This document shows, one piece after another, positions 1-8,755 of a DNA stretch of 56,824 nt. Numbering within the stretch: the first letter of the stretch is position 1; every line of letters starts with the position of its first letter. The position numbers and the translations under genes were made by a program. The notes beneath the pieces are model-generated. The model was not told where the DNA came from and did no database searches. It saw nothing but the letters and a program-made list of their open reading frames with translations. Source of the DNA: Ktedonobacteria bacterium (GTDB lineage Bacteria > Chloroflexota > Ktedonobacteria > Ktedonobacterales > JACDGC01). The stretch spans positions 1 to 56,824 of the forward strand of contig DAIDGU010000059.1 of the NCBI GenBank assembly GCA_027459785.1, in the 5' to 3' direction.

Positions 1-10
1 CCCCCCGGTG

Positions 11-40
11 TGATTTATACCGCCCGCCCGTCCCCGCGCC
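11..40. repeat. Partial copy of the interspersed palindromic repeat
   Basis: The sequence around ATACCGCCCGCCCGTCCCC resembles the right-hand end of the palindromic repeat found complete at 8196-8316 and 21189-21310. Only the right half is visible because the window starts here. Confidence 0.4.
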
Positions 41-412
41 CGCCGTCCCCGCTCCTCGTTTTCGTGGGCGGTGGCACGCACGCGCTCCCGCCTTGACCGA
101 CTCCCCTTGTTGCTGTCACTTGCTCCTGCCCCATCACCATACTGGCCCATTTGGTGTCCCCCGAATGGGCCAAGCGAGATGGCAAACTTCATGCCCTGTG
201 CTACAGTGATAGAGCAGACCACTTCCCCTCCTTGGCCAGCAAGGGGCAGTGTCGTGGGCTGATGCTTGTTTTGGCAAGGGAACCAGCCCAACGCACGCGG
301 GGGAAGGCTTTTCCCCGATACATCCAGCGGCGGTAACGCGGTGCCGTCGCCGGGCATCATTGTTGTCTTTTTTGGGTGATAGCCGGCGCTGGCCGAGGAG
401 GAGAGTCGATCC
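41..412. other. Leader region with two hairpins, no gene seen
   Basis: No convincing gene is seen. Two hairpins stand out: TGGGCTG (255-261) pairs perfectly with CAGCCCA (284-290), and GGGGAA (300-305) pairs with TTCCCC (311-316). They lie about 100 nt upstream of the helicase start. They could be a structured leader or a terminator of a gene left of the window; no T-run follows. The short ORFs here look like chance ORFs of GC-rich DNA. Confidence 0.2.
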
Positions 413-3307
413 GTGGGCAGGTGGCAACGCTTTATCTCGCGTTTATTTCCCCAGGAAACCGATGTCGTAGCGACGGTGGACGCCTCCGAGGAGGGCGACA
501 CGCTGACGGTGACGCTGGCCCTGCCCGCGCCGGCGGACGACACCCCCGCGCTGGACGTGTTGGCAGTGGATGTCGCGCACGGGCGCGTGCGCACGCGCGC
601 GGGCCAGCATAAGCTCAGCGCCGCCGCTCAGCGCCTCCTCGCCGCGCTCCCTAATGAAGCCGATCTCATCGCATCTTCAGCGCCGCAGGGTGGGGAGGCG
701 ATTATTCAGGTGCCGGAGGCGCAGATCCCTGAAACCCTGCGCGCCCTGCGCGCCCTCGCCGCCGAGGCACCGCCAGCCAACCTGCCGGATAAGCATGACG
801 GCGGGCAGGCAGACGCGGCGGGTGAAGATGCCGTCGCCCGTCCACCACGCCGCCGGCCAGTGATCCTTGAGACGCCGAACGCACGCGCCATTAGGGTCGC
901 CGAAAAGAAGCCGCTGCACTACGAATATCGTGTCGATTTCGCGGATGAAGAAACGCTGGCGGTCGCAGCGGAAGTCGTCAGCGCCGATGGCAAAGTGCGT
1001 CTGCACCCCGATGAACTGCGGCCCCTCGCGCTGCCCGCCCCGCCACCGCCCCCCGCGCGTCGGCGTGGCAAGGCCAAACCCGCCGCGCCCGCGCCGAGCG
1101 ATGCGCCCCGCTGGGTGCGCCAGGGCAAGACGTATTATCTGGCACCAAACGAGGTCGCACCGGAGGTCCAGCCCTTCATTCAGGGCAACCTGACCCTCAC
1201 TGGCGATGCCGTGCCGTTCTTCCTGGCGAAGCAACTCAAGCAACTGGGGCGCAATGGGCGCGTCGTGTCGTCCGACGCGGTGAAAGATGCGCGCGTGGAA
1301 AGCACGGCGCTGGAGCCGGTGAGCATCCTGGATCTGGATGACGAGGGCTGGTTGGCGGTGGACGTGGCCTACCGCGCCAGCGACCAGACCTTCACCGAAG
1401 CCGACCTGACCGCCTTGCCCGACGACGCGCAATATATCCGGCGCGGCAACGTGTGGGTGCCGGTGGATCGCAAAGCCTCCGGCAAGCTGCGCACGGCCTT
1501 CCAGCGCATCGAACACACGCTGAATGCGCGGCGCGGGGCCGACGGCAAACTGCGCGTGGCACCGGGGCAGGGCGACGAGGCGCGGCGCGTGCTGCTCGAC
1601 GCCGCCGAGATCGACGAGGGCGCGGCCTTCCAGAAGTTCCTGGCTGACCTGGCCGGCTTCAAGACCATCGAGCCGCTGCCGGTGCCGGCGGGGCTGCGCG
1701 CCAGCCTGCGCCCCTATCAGATCGAGGGCTATCGCTGGCTGGCGTTCCTGCGCAAATATTATCTGAACGGTGTGCTGGCCGACGATATGGGTTTAGGCAA
1801 GACGATCACGGTCCTGGCGCTGTTGCAATACGCCAAGGAGCATCCCGACGCCGAGCGACCTGATCCCACGCTGATCGTTTGCCCCACTTCCTGCGCCGAC
1901 AATTGGCTGGACGAGGCGCAGAAGTTCACCCCTGGCTTGCGCCTGGTGCGCTACATCGGCCCCGACCGCGAGCGCATCCTGGACGATCCGCCGGATGTGC
2001 TGGTGACGACGTATGAGACGCTGCGGCGCGACATGGGCTATCTGCAACGCCAGGCATGGGATTACGTCATCCTGGACGAGGCGCAGAAAATCAAGAATCC
2101 GATCACCGACACAGCGCGCGCCTGCCGGCAATTGCTCACGCGCCACCGCCTGGCCGTCACCGGCACGCCCATCGAAAACCGGCTGGACGAATTGTGGGCG
2201 CTGTTCGACTTCCTCATGCCGGGCTACCTGGGCAGCCAGGCGCGCTTCCGGCGCGACTACGAGGGGCCGATCATGCGCGACAAGAGCGTGGGCGCGGCGG
2301 AGGCGCTCAAGCGCAAGATCGCGCCCTTCGTGCTGCGGCGCATGAAGGAGCAGGTGGCGCAAGATCTGCCGCCCAAGCTTTATGTCGCCCGCGAATGCAA
2401 GCTGACGCGCGAGCAGAGCCGCGCCTATGCGCGCATCGCCGGCGAGGGGCGCGAGCGCGTGCTGGAATCGTCCCGCAACGGCCATGTGGTGATGAACATG
2501 TCGATCCTCGCGTCGCTGACCCAACTCAAGCAGATCTGCTGCCATCCGGCGCTGCTGGAAGACGGCGCGGCGGCCCAGCAGATCCACGGGCGCTCCGGCA
2601 AGTTCGAGATGTTCAAGAGCGAGTTGGCCGAACGCCTGGACGCTGGCGACAAGATCCTGGTCTTCAGCCAATATGCCGAGATGTGCCGCCTGATCCAGCG
2701 TTACCTGGACGACGCCGGCATCCCCGCCCTGTACCTGGACGGCCAGACGCGCAACCGGCAAGAGTTGGTACGGCAATTCCAGAGCGACCCGGCGATCAAA
2801 GTTTTCGTGTTGAGCCTGCGCGCCGCCGGCTTCGGCATCACGCTCACCGCCGCCAGCACCGTCATCCACTATGACCGCTGGTGGAATCCCGCCGTGGAAA
2901 ACCAGGCGACCGACCGAGCCTATCGCATCGGCCAACAGCGGTCGGTGCAGGTGGTGCAGTTCCGCACGCGCGACACCATCGAGGAGAAGATCGACCGGCT
3001 GCTGACGAGCAAAACCGAGCTTTTCGGCGATGTGATCGAAGAAGATCTCAACGGCAAGTCCGTCACGCGCGAAGAACTGCTCGAACTTTTCGCCTTCAGC
3101 CCGCTGGTGGAAACAGCGACGGAGGAGGGGATCCCCATCATCACACCGACGACCGAGCTACCTGTCATCCCACCCACGCCGGATGTGGCCGACGACGAGG
3201 ATGTCGCCGTGCCGTCCGCTGCCGATGTCGCCGCCGCTCCTAAGCGCCGCCAGCGGCCCAGGCGGATAGCCCAGCCGGTTGATGTCGCCGAGACACGCCG
3301 GCGTTAG
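413..3307 (+). CDS. SNF2-family DEAD/DEAH-box helicase (Swi2/Snf2 ATPase)
   Basis: Predicted DNA-translocating ATPase of the SNF2 superfamily, 964 aa. The GTG start is preceded by AGGAGGAG about 9 nt upstream. Residues 1-400 are not recognised and contain an Ala/Pro-rich linker near 205-235. The motor follows: Walker A DDMGLGKT (about 457-464), Walker B DEAQ (about 555-558), the TGTPIEN motif, and in the second RecA lobe DRAYRIGQ ending near 840. The last 80 residues are a low-complexity acidic/Pro-rich tail. Bacterial SNF2 proteins of this size act in RNA polymerase recycling (RapA-like), repair or defence; nothing nearby decides which. It stands alone, with no restriction or phospholipase partner. 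Confidence 0.93.
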   Translation: MGRWQRFISRLFPQETDVVATVDASEEGDTLTVTLALPAPADDTPALDVLAVDVAHGRVRTRAGQHKLSAAAQRLLAALPNEADLIASSAPQGGEAIIQVPEAQIPETLRALRALAAEAPPANLPDKHDGGQADAAGEDAVARPPRRRPVILETPNARAIRVAEKKPLHYEYRVDFADEETLAVAAEVVSADGKVRLHPDELRPLALPAPPPPPARRRGKAKPAAPAPSDAPRWVRQGKTYYLAPNEVAPEVQPFIQGNLTLTGDAVPFFLAKQLKQLGRNGRVVSSDAVKDARVESTALEPVSILDLDDEGWLAVDVAYRASDQTFTEADLTALPDDAQYIRRGNVWVPVDRKASGKLRTAFQRIEHTLNARRGADGKLRVAPGQGDEARRVLLDAAEIDEGAAFQKFLADLAGFKTIEPLPVPAGLRASLRPYQIEGYRWLAFLRKYYLNGVLADDMGLGKTITVLALLQYAKEHPDAERPDPTLIVCPTSCADNWLDEAQKFTPGLRLVRYIGPDRERILDDPPDVLVTTYETLRRDMGYLQRQAWDYVILDEAQKIKNPITDTARACRQLLTRHRLAVTGTPIENRLDELWALFDFLMPGYLGSQARFRRDYEGPIMRDKSVGAAEALKRKIAPFVLRRMKEQVAQDLPPKLYVARECKLTREQSRAYARIAGEGRERVLESSRNGHVVMNMSILASLTQLKQICCHPALLEDGAAAQQIHGRSGKFEMFKSELAERLDAGDKILVFSQYAEMCRLIQRYLDDAGIPALYLDGQTRNRQELVRQFQSDPAIKVFVLSLRAAGFGITLTAASTVIHYDRWWNPAVENQATDRAYRIGQQRSVQVVQFRTRDTIEEKIDRLLTSKTELFGDVIEEDLNGKSVTREELLELFAFSPLVETATEEGIPIITPTTELPVIPPTPDVADDEDVAVPSAADVAAAPKRRQRPRRIAQPVDVAETRRR

Positions 3308-3333
3308 CAATGTGCGCGACGCGGTGGGAGCGC

Positions 3334-3610
3334 CTATTCTCGGCAATCATTGCCTGCTTTGCTGAACGCCATCAGGTCATAGCGGGCGAACTCCCAGGTG
3401 ACGGAATTGCCGACCGCCAGCGGCGCATCCACCTCGCGTTGCAGCCGCATGTGGCCGGTGATGAGATCACCGATGGGCGTCGTCAGCCGCACGAACATGC
3501 TGGTCTGGTAGCGATCAAAAACATGCTGCCACTGCTGGTCGGCGAGGTGCCAGGCGAGAGGTCGCGCCATCCACGATACGCTCGACCACGCCTGTGATAA
3601 ACTCAGCCAT
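3334..3610 (-). CDS. Hypothetical small protein, possibly frameshifted
   Basis: A minus-strand frame from ATG 3570 to 3334 encodes 78 aa with ordinary composition (contains DRYQTSMFVRL and a VTWEFARYDL segment). That ATG has no ribosome binding site. A second ATG at 3610 begins MAEFITGVVERIV, one base out of frame with it, so the original gene may have been about 91 aa with a one-base shift near 3571. Two TATAAT boxes on the minus strand, around 3648-3671, lie just upstream and support transcription in this direction. The family is not recognised. A chance ORF remains possible. Confidence 0.35.
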
Positions 3611-3647
3611 TATTTCACCCGACTGTGTTGTGGTGTTGATCCGCCGT

Positions 3648-3671
3648 TTGGATTATATACTTGGATTATAT
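3648..3671 (-). promoter_or_regulatory. Duplicated TATAAT box
   Basis: TTGGATTATAT occurs twice, at 3648-3658 and 3661-3671. Read on the minus strand, each gives a TATAAT -10 element about 40-60 nt upstream of ATG 3610. No clear -35 box was seen. Confidence 0.35.
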
Positions 3672-3705
3672 TCTATGAACTGGCTCACCCCTGTCCCATT
3701 TCACC

Positions 3706-3734
3706 TTGAATGTGGGTTGTAACTGGCGTATCCT
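3706..3734 (+). promoter_or_regulatory. Sigma-70-like promoter of the membrane protein gene
   Basis: TTGAAT (3706-3711), a 17-nt spacer and TATCCT (3729-3734) lie about 50 nt upstream of the GTG start at 3784. Confidence 0.45.
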
Positions 3735-3783
3735 AAAGAGGTGAGGTGGCCTAGCCCCCACACAGCAGCAAAGGAGCCTTTGG

Positions 3784-4359
3784 GTGAATAGTCACACCGC
3801 ACATGCTTTACGTATCCTGCTCGGCAGCGTCGTCGGCGCGATCGTCAGCATCGTCATCTTGAAATATGGAGATTATTATCAGCCAGCAGTGATGCCGTCG
3901 CATCTCTATCAAACCGGCACGGATGTGTGGATCGGCGGCCTGATCTGGTGGGGCGGCGCGGGCCTGGCCATCGGCTTCATCGCCGGACTGATCTCCCTGC
4001 GCATGCAGGATGCGCGCACGTTCATGACGAATGCCGCCGCCGCCGCTGGCGCGTTCCTTATCATGATCGCCATCCTGTCGTATCAGCGCTTCGACCTCGC
4101 GCCGGATCAACTGACGGTGGTCAATTACTTGATCGTCTTCGGCACCAACTTGATCTACTTTATCTACTTAGGCACCTTCCCCGCGATCTTCGGCATCCTG
4201 ATCGCCCAGTTAGTGATCAGTCCGATCAACATCAAACGGCGCTCGGCACTGGACATCATGCCGGATGAGTTGCGCGCACGCTATCAACACGATGAAGCGA
4301 CCCGCAAACAACAGCCGATCTTGCAGCGCCTCTTCGATCACTCCAAGAAGAGTGCCTGA
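3784..4359 (+). CDS. Four-helix membrane protein of unknown function
   Basis: 191 aa with four hydrophobic segments (about residues 8-27, 43-66, 78-95 and 108-143, the last long enough for a hairpin), followed by a charged C-terminal tail of about 45 residues, probably cytoplasmic. The GTG start has AAGGAG about 8 nt upstream and a plausible promoter at 3706-3734. The family is not recognised. clpC begins 124 nt downstream on the same strand with its own strong ribosome binding site, so co-transcription is possible. Confidence 0.75.
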   Translation: MNSHTAHALRILLGSVVGAIVSIVILKYGDYYQPAVMPSHLYQTGTDVWIGGLIWWGGAGLAIGFIAGLISLRMQDARTFMTNAAAAAGAFLIMIAILSYQRFDLAPDQLTVVNYLIVFGTNLIYFIYLGTFPAIFGILIAQLVISPINIKRRSALDIMPDELRARYQHDEATRKQQPILQRLFDHSKKSA

Positions 4360-4482
4360 GCGCCACCTCACCGGTGGCTTGGTGGACTGTGATGGTCCTG
4401 GCGCGCAACTTGCGTTCCAGCAGACCAACGTACCATTCACGGAACCAATCACGATCCGCCTAGCCCTGGGGAGGGGAAACCA

Positions 4483-6954
4483 ATGCTGCCGAATGACCAA
4501 GATCACCTGAGTCCTGCCGCCCAAGATGTCGTCCGCCTGGCGCACCTGAGCGCGCTGCGGCTGAACCATCGCCAGGTCTGCACTGAACATCTGCTGTTGG
4601 GTCTGTTAGAGATGGATGACCCCATCGTGACAGCGATCCTCACCAACCTGGATGTCATCCCCAAAAAGTTGCGTAAGAACATCGAATTCGTCATCGGACG
4701 CGGGCGCACCACCCCCCAGGAGACGGAATTGAGCCACCTGGCCGTGGCGGCGCTGCGCGAAGCATGGCGCGAGGCGAAGGCGATGCGGCTGGAAGCTGCC
4801 CGCCCGGAACACATCCTGCTGGGGTTGCTGTGCGAACGCCAGGGGCTGGCCTCCGGCGTGCTGGAAAACTTTCAGGTGACGTATGACCGCGTGCGGACGC
4901 AGCTCATCCAGGTGGCGAACCAGGGTGTGCAGCACACGGCTTACGCGATGGAACACAGCTTGCGCTACCAGCAGACGCCGACGTTGAATATGGTCAGCCG
5001 CGACCTCACCGCCGCCGCGCTGGCCGGCAACCTCGATCCGCTCATCGGGCGCGAAGAGGAACTGGAGCGCGCCATGCAGGTGCTGGCGCGGCGCACGAAG
5101 AATAATCCCGTGATGATCGGTCCCGCTGGCGTCGGCAAAACGGCCATCGCCGAAGGGCTGGCGTACCGCATCGTGCAGGGCCAGGTGCCGGAAAATCTGC
5201 TGAATCAGCGCGTGGTGGCGCTGGATGTCGGTTTGCTGACCATCGGCACCAAGTATCGCGGCGATTTCGAGGAACGCTTGAAGCGCATCCTGGCCGAGAT
5301 CGTGGCGGCCCACAACCTGATCATCGTCGTGGACGAATTACATACCCTCATCGGCGCAGGCGTCGCCGAAGGCTCAGTGGACGCCGCGAATTTGCTGAAG
5401 CCGATCCTGGCGCGCGGCGATTTCCGTTGCATGGGGACGACTACGCTGGACGACTATCGCAAGACCATCGAACGCGATCCGGCCCTGGAACGCCGCTTCC
5501 AGCCGGTGCTGGTGCGCGAGACAACCACCGACGAAACGCTGGCGATCCTCAACGGCCTGAAAGAACGCTACGAGGCGTTCCACCATGTCACTTTCACGCC
5601 GGAAGCGTTGCGCGCGGCGGTGACGCTTTCCGCCCGTTACGTGCAGGACCGCCAGTTGCCCGATAAAGCGATTGATCTGGTGGACGAGGCGGCGGCGCGC
5701 ATGTGCGTGGGCCGCTCCGTGCTGCCAGCACAGGTGCGCAGCCTGCGCGAACGGCTGGCCATGCTGCGCGACGACAAAGACAACGCCATCGACAGCGGCG
5801 ATTTCGCCCTGGCACGGTCGTTGTGGCAGGAAGAAGGCAAGCTGCGCGACGAATTGGACGCAGCGGAAGACGAGTGGCGTGCCTGGCACGAGAGCGCCGC
5901 CGTGCCGGTGGTGACGGAACATGAGATCGCTGTCGTCGTCGCTGCCTGGACGGGCGTCCCCGCTGTCAAGCTCGACAGCGAAGAATCCGAACGCTTGCTG
6001 AAGCTGGAAGATGTGCTGCATCAGCGCATCATCGGCCAGGAAGCGGCGGTCTCGGCCATCGCCCGCGCCATTCGCCGCAACCGCGCGGAGCTGCGCGATC
6101 CGCGTCGCCCCATCGGCTCTTTCGTCTTTGTCGGCCCGACCGGCGTCGGCAAGACGGAACTGGCGAAAGCCGTGGCGGAGGCGCTTTTCGACGACGAGGA
6201 CGCGCTGATCACCTTCGACATGTCGGAGTTCCAGGAAGCGCACTATGCCGCGCGGCTGGTCGGCGCGCCGCCCGGCTACGTTGGCTATGACCAGGCCGGC
6301 AAGCTGACGGAGGCTGTGCGCCGGCGCCCCTATTCCGTGGTGCTGTTCGACGAGATCGAGAAGGCCCATCCGCGCATCTTCGATCTGCTGCTACAAATCC
6401 TGGAAGACGGGCATATCTCGGATGCCAAAGGCCGCACGATTGATTTCCGCAACACGGTCATCATCCTGACTTCCAACGCGGGGATGCATTATCTGACGAC
6501 GCGCGGCACGATGGGCTTCGCGCACGGCGACGAAGACGCCAGCCATACGACCTGGATGCAAGAACAGGTGATGACGGCGTTGCGTGAGGTTTTCCGCCCG
6601 GAGATGATCAACCGGCTGGATGATATCATCATGTTCACCCCGCTTGATGCCACGCAGATGCGCCAGATCACCGATCTGCTGGTGGCGCGCGTGGAGCAGC
6701 GGCTGGCGGAGCAACACCTGGCGCTGCACCTGAGCGTGGCGGCCCGCGACTACATCGCCCAGCACGGCTTCAGCCGCGAATATGGCGCACGTCCGCTGCG
6801 CCGCGCCCTGCAAACGCTGCTGGAAGATCCGCTGGCGGAAGGCGTGCTGCGCGGCGAGTATCACCCCGGCGATATCATCGTCGTCGATGTTCAGGGCGAC
6901 GCGCTCGCCCTGCGCCCGGCCACCCCCGTCCCCTCGCTGCCCAAGGCATCGTAA
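4483..6954 (+). CDS. clpC: ATP-dependent Clp protease ATP-binding subunit ClpC
   Basis: Class I Hsp100 AAA+ unfoldase, 823 aa, usual ClpC length. It unfolds proteins and feeds them to ClpP (not in this window). Order: two N-terminal Clp_N repeats (1-150); D1 AAA+ with Walker A GPAGVGKT at 213-220 and Walker [13 protein letters not shown]; a short ClpC-type middle coiled coil (about 410-460, [14 protein letters not shown]); D2 AAA+ with GPTGVGKT at 551-558 and [12 protein letters not shown]; then the small D2 subdomain. The short middle domain argues for ClpC over ClpB. The ATG start follows GGGGAGGGGAAACCA. No ctsR or mcsA/mcsB regulatory genes are adjacent. Confidence 0.95.
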   Translation: MLPNDQDHLSPAAQDVVRLAHLSALRLNHRQVCTEHLLLGLLEMDDPIVTAILTNLDVIPKKLRKNIEFVIGRGRTTPQETELSHLAVAALREAWREAKAMRLEAARPEHILLGLLCERQGLASGVLENFQVTYDRVRTQLIQVANQGVQHTAYAMEHSLRYQQTPTLNMVSRDLTAAALAGNLDPLIGREEELERAMQVLARRTKNNPVMIGPAGVGKTAIAEGLAYRIVQGQVPENLLNQRVVALDVGLLTIGTKYRGDFEERLKRILAEIVAAHNLIIVVDELHTLIGAGVAEGSVDAANLLKPILARGDFRCMGTTTLDDYRKTIERDPALERRFQPVLVRETTTDETLAILNGLKERYEAFHHVTFTPEALRAAVTLSARYVQDRQLPDKAIDLVDEAAARMCVGRSVLPAQVRSLRERLAMLRDDKDNAIDSGDFALARSLWQEEGKLRDELDAAEDEWRAWHESAAVPVVTEHEIAVVVAAWTGVPAVKLDSEESERLLKLEDVLHQRIIGQEAAVSAIARAIRRNRAELRDPRRPIGSFVFVGPTGVGKTELAKAVAEALFDDEDALITFDMSEFQEAHYAARLVGAPPGYVGYDQAGKLTEAVRRRPYSVVLFDEIEKAHPRIFDLLLQILEDGHISDAKGRTIDFRNTVIILTSNAGMHYLTTRGTMGFAHGDEDASHTTWMQEQVMTALREVFRPEMINRLDDIIMFTPLDATQMRQITDLLVARVEQRLAEQHLALHLSVAARDYIAQHGFSREYGARPLRRALQTLLEDPLAEGVLRGEYHPGDIIVVDVQGDALALRPATPVPSLPKAS

Positions 6955-6974
6955 AGGTGCGGTGAACGCCGCGC

Positions 6975-7048
6975 GACGGGCTGGCAAAAGAGATTGCCGC
7001 GCGCTGGACATCCGGCCAGCTAAAACCTTGCGGACGGCGATCCCCTAA
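6975..7048 (+). pseudogene. Remnant of a paralogue of the 83-aa Cys-rich gene
   Basis: Just after clpC an untracked reading frame ends RALDIRPAKTLRTAIP and a stop. This matches the C-terminus of the small protein at 8403-8654 (QALDIWPDKTLRAAHQAQG). Base similarity extends through the shared TAAAACCTTGCGG core. No start codon or N-terminal half is present, so this is read as a decayed or truncated copy. Confidence 0.4.
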
Positions 7049-7060
7049 ACGAATAGTTGA

Positions 7061-7101
7061 GCGACAAATTGACCACACCACCATGTGCGTCAGTTTGTCG
7101 C
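7061..7101. terminator. Long hairpin downstream of clpC
   Basis: GCGACAAATTGAC (7061-7073) pairs with GTCAGTTTGTCGC (7089-7101): 13 bp with one G-T pair, and the loop itself holds CACA/TGTG. It lies about 100 nt after the clpC stop and 40 nt before the next gene. There is no clean T-run, so it could be a terminator or the end of a small mobile repeat. Confidence 0.35.
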
Positions 7102-7140
7102 TGATCTATTTGTCTGCTTGTCTTGGGACATTGGCACATA

Positions 7141-8085
7141 ATGACCACGGCAGCGCCTGGCATTATCGGTCATGTTCCCCCTGTTACCGATCAAGGCATC
7201 AGTCTTCAGGTTCTACATGCCAATGCCAATGCATTAGGAACGACCATTCAGGTTGCTCTATCCGGCGTGGCTCCTAATCAATATCGCATCACCTTGGATG
7301 ATGCCACCCGCACGGACAACACCGATCAGACCTTTCCCTCACTGCTTCCAGGTGCGGGTTATTCAATGCTTGATCCAACGCATAGTGTTGGAATATTTGA
7401 ATATTTCCCGCTTTCACCTGCGCAACTCGCTCAACCAGTACACCTTGTACTTACTGTTCATCATGTTACGATTTGGACCAATCAAAAGCCGCGCACGGTT
7501 GCAAGTCATAAAGTGGGGGTGTGGAAATTACCGTTTGCCGTAAATCCGGTTGCAGGTACGATCTATCACCTGCCGTCATCTACTGTCAGCAATCAAGGTA
7601 TCGGCATTCAACTTCAAACACTTGAGGTCGCTCCACCATCTCAAACGGCTCTGGGGCAAGGAGGCATTAGGATAATGTTGCTCATGACGGGCCTGCCCCC
7701 ACATACACTGCTACAAAGCTTTAGCGGCTGGCAAGCTGCACTCGATGCCATCACTGCGACACGGGGCAACTGTCCGCCGCACACGTCGTGTTCCCAGCAG
7801 GCAGATGTGAGTGCAGTGTTACAGCTTCCAGGTTTCATGGTACAAACACAAGGGGCTAATGGCATATCCCTACCTCTTGCATCTCAGAGCCAAACCGCCG
7901 TGCAAATGGTGGGGGCAACAGGCACCATGCAGCTTGAACTTCTGTATCAGGGGCAGGGAACTCCAGCGCAGGGAACTGGTACGCTGACCATCTCGAATTT
8001 TAAGGTTTTCCTTGCAGGAAGCCCCCAACCTGTGGTGGCAGCGACCCTGCCTCCGTGGCAACTCGCAATTCCCGTGAATCCCTGA
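7141..8085 (+). CDS. Hypothetical exported-type protein lacking its N-terminus
   Basis: 314 aa from the ATG at 7141; an upstream TTG at 7123 is possible. It is rich in beta-prone segments (GISLQVLHANANALGTTIQV) and repeats the phrase (D/N)QGI(S/G)IQLQ, as in the two-domain extracytoplasmic region of membrane-anchored DUF4179/DUF5643-like proteins. No signal peptide or membrane helix precedes it, and the frame starts abruptly after the 7061-7101 hairpin, so it may be a 5'-truncated gene. Its base composition is lower in GC than its neighbours, consistent with acquisition. Function unknown. Confidence 0.5.
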   Translation: MTTAAPGIIGHVPPVTDQGISLQVLHANANALGTTIQVALSGVAPNQYRITLDDATRTDNTDQTFPSLLPGAGYSMLDPTHSVGIFEYFPLSPAQLAQPVHLVLTVHHVTIWTNQKPRTVASHKVGVWKLPFAVNPVAGTIYHLPSSTVSNQGIGIQLQTLEVAPPSQTALGQGGIRIMLLMTGLPPHTLLQSFSGWQAALDAITATRGNCPPHTSCSQQADVSAVLQLPGFMVQTQGANGISLPLASQSQTAVQMVGATGTMQLELLYQGQGTPAQGTGTLTISNFKVFLAGSPQPVVAATLPPWQLAIPVNP

Positions 8086-8131
8086 GCACAGCAGCAAGAA
8101 CTACTGACCACGGCGTAACGAACGAAAGGGA

Positions 8132-8214
8132 GCGGGCGATTAAAATCGCGCCAGGCGACGGGGCGGGCGATTAAAATCGCGCCAGGCAACGGGGCGGGCG
8201 ATTAAAATCGCGCC
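8132..8214. repeat. Three tandem copies of a 31-bp hairpin repeat
   Basis: The hairpin GCGGGCGATTAAAATCGCGC occurs at 8132, 8163 and 8194, a period of exactly 31 bp. Each unit contains the self-complementary core GCGATTAAAATCGC. The third copy is also the left arm of the larger element at 8196-8316. Confidence 0.85.
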
Positions 8215-8316
8215 TAAGAGCCTTCGGCTACGAAGTCCGCCGTCGCGGACTGGGATCCCAACCCGCGTAGGCGGGTTTTGTGGCGGCACGCCCTTAGGCG
8301 CGGTTTTAACCGCCCG
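8196..8316. repeat. Interspersed palindromic element, copy A
   Basis: About 121 bp bounded by inverted arms: left GGGCGATTAAAATCGCGCC, right GGCGCGGTTTTAACCGCCCG. Inside are two further hairpins, AGTCCGCCGTCGCGGACT and AACCCGCGTAGGCGGGTT. The reverse complement of 21189-21310 aligns with it end to end. It fills the gap between the 7141 and 8403 genes, which holds no other feature. Confidence 0.8.
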
Positions 8317-8402
8317 CTCGTCTCCCCTATTATCAATCTGGATTTGACGCGCGCGCCTGTCGCTGGTTATGATGAGGGCAGCATCTCGACAGGAGCGTTT
8401 AC

Positions 8403-8654
8403 ATGACCCCGAACGATACGACCGAACATCTCGCCGATTGCTACATCGAGCAGTTCGCCCACGACCTGCCGCATCGTGGTGCGGCTAGCGTGCGCAAATG
8501 CGGCCATCAGGCATGCGATCCACACACGATCACGTATTATGGCACGGGGGACGATCCCGACGCCGAAGGCGATTACTGCATGGTCTGCTATGGCCAGGCG
8601 CTTGATATCTGGCCCGATAAAACCTTGCGGGCGGCCCACCAGGCGCAGGGCTGA
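8403..8654 (+). CDS. Small Cys-rich (zinc-ribbon-like) protein
   Basis: 83 aa, with an ATG start preceded by AGGAG about 9 nt upstream. It contains KCGHQAC followed 30 residues later by CMVC, an arrangement able to bind one zinc ion. The family is not recognised. The C-terminal motif ALDIWPDKTLRAA also appears in a remnant after clpC at 6975-7048, suggesting that this small gene has been duplicated locally. It is followed 102 nt later by the murE-like gene on the same strand. Confidence 0.65.
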   Translation: MTPNDTTEHLADCYIEQFAHDLPHRGAASVRKCGHQACDPHTITYYGTGDDPDAEGDYCMVCYGQALDIWPDKTLRAAHQAQG

Positions 8655-8755
8655 TAGCACGAACGGGCGCGTGTCGCGCCGCTCACGCCTCTTCCCATTC
8701 GGCCCGCGTTCGGCTATCATGGAGATAGGTGATTTCGCCCGTAAAGGAACCGCTC

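Noticed and set aside
5374..6369. 331-codon minus-strand frame opposite clpC
   Set aside because: Antisense shadow; clpC motifs leave no doubt about the coding strand.
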